Shown here piece after piece: positions 62,217-64,000 of a stretch of 64,000 bases of DNA (position 1 is its first letter; each line of letters opens with the position of its first letter). The DNA comes from DASRWI01 sp035654655 (GTDB lineage: Bacteria; Bacteroidota; Ignavibacteria; Ignavibacteriales; Ignavibacteriaceae): contig DASRWI010000010.1 of assembly GCA_035654655.1 (NCBI GenBank), positions 62,001 through 126,000 on the forward strand. The letters run 5' to 3'. Made by a program: the position numbers and the translations under genes. The notes under the pieces were generated by a model. It saw nothing but the letters and a program-made list of their open reading frames with translations. It had not been told where the DNA came from and ran no database searches.

Positions 62217-64000
62217 ATGTCTAAAAAAAATCTTACTGATCAAGAGTATCAAGATTATTTTAATAATAAAAGAAAAAGAAATTTAAAACGCTTTTTACCT
62301 AACGATGAAAAGCGTCGTAAAAAGTTTATTGCTTTGAGTATTGTTCTTTCAATATTTTTCATTTTTATAATTTATATAATTGCAGGACTTCCTTCATTTG
62401 AAGAATTAGAAAATCCTAGACCAACACTTGCAAGTAAAGTTTATACCATTGATGGTGAATTGCTTGGTCAATTTTTTATAGAGAACAGAATAGAAACTAA
62501 TATTGATAGCTTGCCTGCTCATTTAATTGAAGCCCTAATAGCAACAGAAGATAGAGATTTCTACGAACACTGGGGAGTTGACCTTGAACGTTTTGGAAAA
62601 GCTATGTTCAAGAATATTTTCTTATTCTCACGTGAAGGTGCAAGTACTATTACCCAGCAGTTAGCAAAAAATCTTTATTCTCTTAAATCAAGGGATGAAA
62701 ACTTTTTTGACACTGGTGTAAGGAAAATTAGAGAATGGATTACAGCAGTTCAACTTGAAAGAACTTTTACGAAAAAAGAAATTCTTGAGATGTATTTCAA
62801 TATTTCTTATTTCGGTAGAAGTGCTTATGGAATTGAAACTGCAGCAAGAATTTATTTTGATAAAAAAGCAGCTAATCTAACTTTGCCTGAATCTGCAACT
62901 TTCATAGCCTTATTAAAATCACCTGAAAATTATGACCCCATCAAAAATCCTGAAGCTTCAGCAAGAAGAAGAGATTTGGTTTTAAGAAATATGGTTTCTG
63001 CCGGTTATTTAACTGAAGCAAAATATGCAGATATAAAGGACCAACCAATCAAAGTTGCTTTCGAACTTAGAACGATTAAAAAAACAATTGCGCCTCATTT
63101 TATGGAATATGTTAGACAGCAGCTTGAATCTATGTCTGACAAATACGGTTTTGATCTTTACAGGGATGGATTGAGTATTTATACCACTCTGGATTATAGA
63201 ATGCAGAAAATTGCAAACAGAGTTACAGAAGAACATTTAAAACAATATCAAACTCTGTTCAATAAGAATTGGAATTGGGAAAAAAATAAAGGACTTTTAG
63301 TAAGTCTTGTAGATAAAGCAATCAAGAATCTGGATGAATATAGAACTGCTGAAAATGATGAGGATAAAGCTCTAATATATAATAAATATAAAAACGAGCA
63401 GCATTTTATTGATTCTGTAAAGAAGGCAGAAACAAGAATTCAAATTGGTTTTACGGCGCTTGATCCTACAAATGGTCATATTAAAGCAATGGTTGGAGGC
63501 TCAGATCCAAATTTAGGTAGAGGATTAAATCATGTAACCGGAATAAGAAGACAACCTGGTTCATCCTTTAAACCATTTGTTTATGCTACAGCAATTGAAA
63601 ATGGATATTCTCCTTCTACATCATTGCTGAATGAAAAATTCAATTATAACGGTTGGTCTCCTTCAAATTCTAATAACCAATATGGTGGTTATATGACTTT
63701 GAGAACAGCTTTAGCATACTCTGTGAATGTAATTTCCGGAAGAATGACAATTTCAGATATTGCTCCACCTAAAGAAGTAATTTCATATGCACATAAGATG
63801 GGTATTAAAACAGAGCTATCCCCTTATCCATCAATTGCATTGGGTACATCGGAAGTAATACCTCTTGAAATAATTTCTGCATTTGGAACATTCGCTAATA
63901 ATGGAATACATGTTGAACCTATTTCTATTTTGAAAATAGAAGATAGAAATGGTATTACTTTAGATGAGTTTTCATCTAATTATGAAGAAGCTATTAAACC
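62217..64000 (+). CDS. class A penicillin-binding protein 1A, partial (3' end outside window)
   Basis: Bifunctional peptidoglycan synthase, 594 codons visible and still open at the right edge. A basic cytoplasmic start and one membrane helix (about 45-62) lead into the GT51 glycosyltransferase (ATEDRDFYEHWGVD, GASTITQQLAKNLYS, KKEILEMYFNISYFG). The transpeptidase follows with the active-site serine in QPGSSFKPFVYA and the SVN motif in LAYSVNVI. The KTG box lies beyond the window. It starts five bases after the lpxH stop. Confidence 0.93.
   Translation, partial: MSKKNLTDQEYQDYFNNKRKRNLKRFLPNDEKRRKKFIALSIVLSIFFIFIIYIIAGLPSFEELENPRPTLASKVYTIDGELLGQFFIENRIETNIDSLPAHLIEALIATEDRDFYEHWGVDLERFGKAMFKNIFLFSREGASTITQQLAKNLYSLKSRDENFFDTGVRKIREWITAVQLERTFTKKEILEMYFNISYFGRSAYGIETAARIYFDKKAANLTLPESATFIALLKSPENYDPIKNPEASARRRDLVLRNMVSAGYLTEAKYADIKDQPIKVAFELRTIKKTIAPHFMEYVRQQLESMSDKYGFDLYRDGLSIYTTLDYRMQKIANRVTEEHLKQYQTLFNKNWNWEKNKGLLVSLVDKAIKNLDEYRTAENDEDKALIYNKYKNEQHFIDSVKKAETRIQIGFTALDPTNGHIKAMVGGSDPNLGRGLNHVTGIRRQPGSSFKPFVYATAIENGYSPSTSLLNEKFNYNGWSPSNSNNQYGGYMTLRTALAYSVNVISGRMTISDIAPPKEVISYAHKMGIKTELSPYPSIALGTSEVIPLEIISAFGTFANNGIHVEPISILKIEDRNGITLDEFSSNYEEAIK

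Overview
The window comes from a low-GC member of the Bacteroidota/Chlorobiota superphylum, most probably an Ignavibacteria-type organism. The evidence is a T9SS type A sorting domain on a secreted protein (43112-45175), an 11-gene complex I locus in the order seen in green sulfur bacteria, a bacillithiol deacetylase, many HisKA_2 kinases, and several Bacteroidota-type -7 promoter boxes (TAnnTTTG). This is inference from family content; no 16S gene is present.

Layout. 1-9277 (minus strand) is the complex I operon nuoABCDHIJKLMN, with no nuoEFG; nuoN runs off the left edge. 9278-15482 holds single genes: a secreted amidohydrolase, bacillithiol deacetylase BshB1, two small secreted LTxxQ-like proteins around a stand-alone receiver domain, and phosphofructokinase. 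15578-25446 looks like an eroded genomic island. It starts at tRNA-Asp, continues through a GC-richer scar with a copy of the tRNA 3' end and a foreign-looking DUF4386 membrane protein, and then carries the complete potassium system kdpFABC-kdpDE. The kdp operon is bracketed by two decayed C-terminal fragments of the same tyrosine recombinase, both on the minus strand.

25694-37106 holds a membrane protein, an ADP-ribosylglycohydrolase followed by a truncated DUF2200 gene, an FAD oxidase, and a small HTH_34 regulator module with two matching palindromic operators. It also has an unusual exported glutamate-racemase-like protein, an SRPBCC/SDR pair and a sodium-solute symporter. 37270-41200 is a Kai-like operon: a two-domain KaiC ATPase, two KaiB-like thioredoxin-fold proteins and a PAS/HisKA_2 kinase, all overlapping. 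41204-51265 holds a lipocalin, another HisKA_2 kinase, the T9SS cargo hydrolase, a decarboxylating dehydrogenase paired with a degenerate HD-domain protein, and a large hybrid kinase abutting a solitary adenine methyltransferase.

51267-64000 holds a 7TM kinase with its OmpR regulator, the SRP RNA, sixA, an L,D-transpeptidase, uvrC, glgC, an M1 aminopeptidase, an LpxH-like phosphatase and a class A penicillin-binding protein cut by the right edge. The main themes are respiration, signal transduction (six kinases, four stand-alone regulators) and envelope maintenance. No CRISPR array, rRNA or intact insertion sequence was seen.
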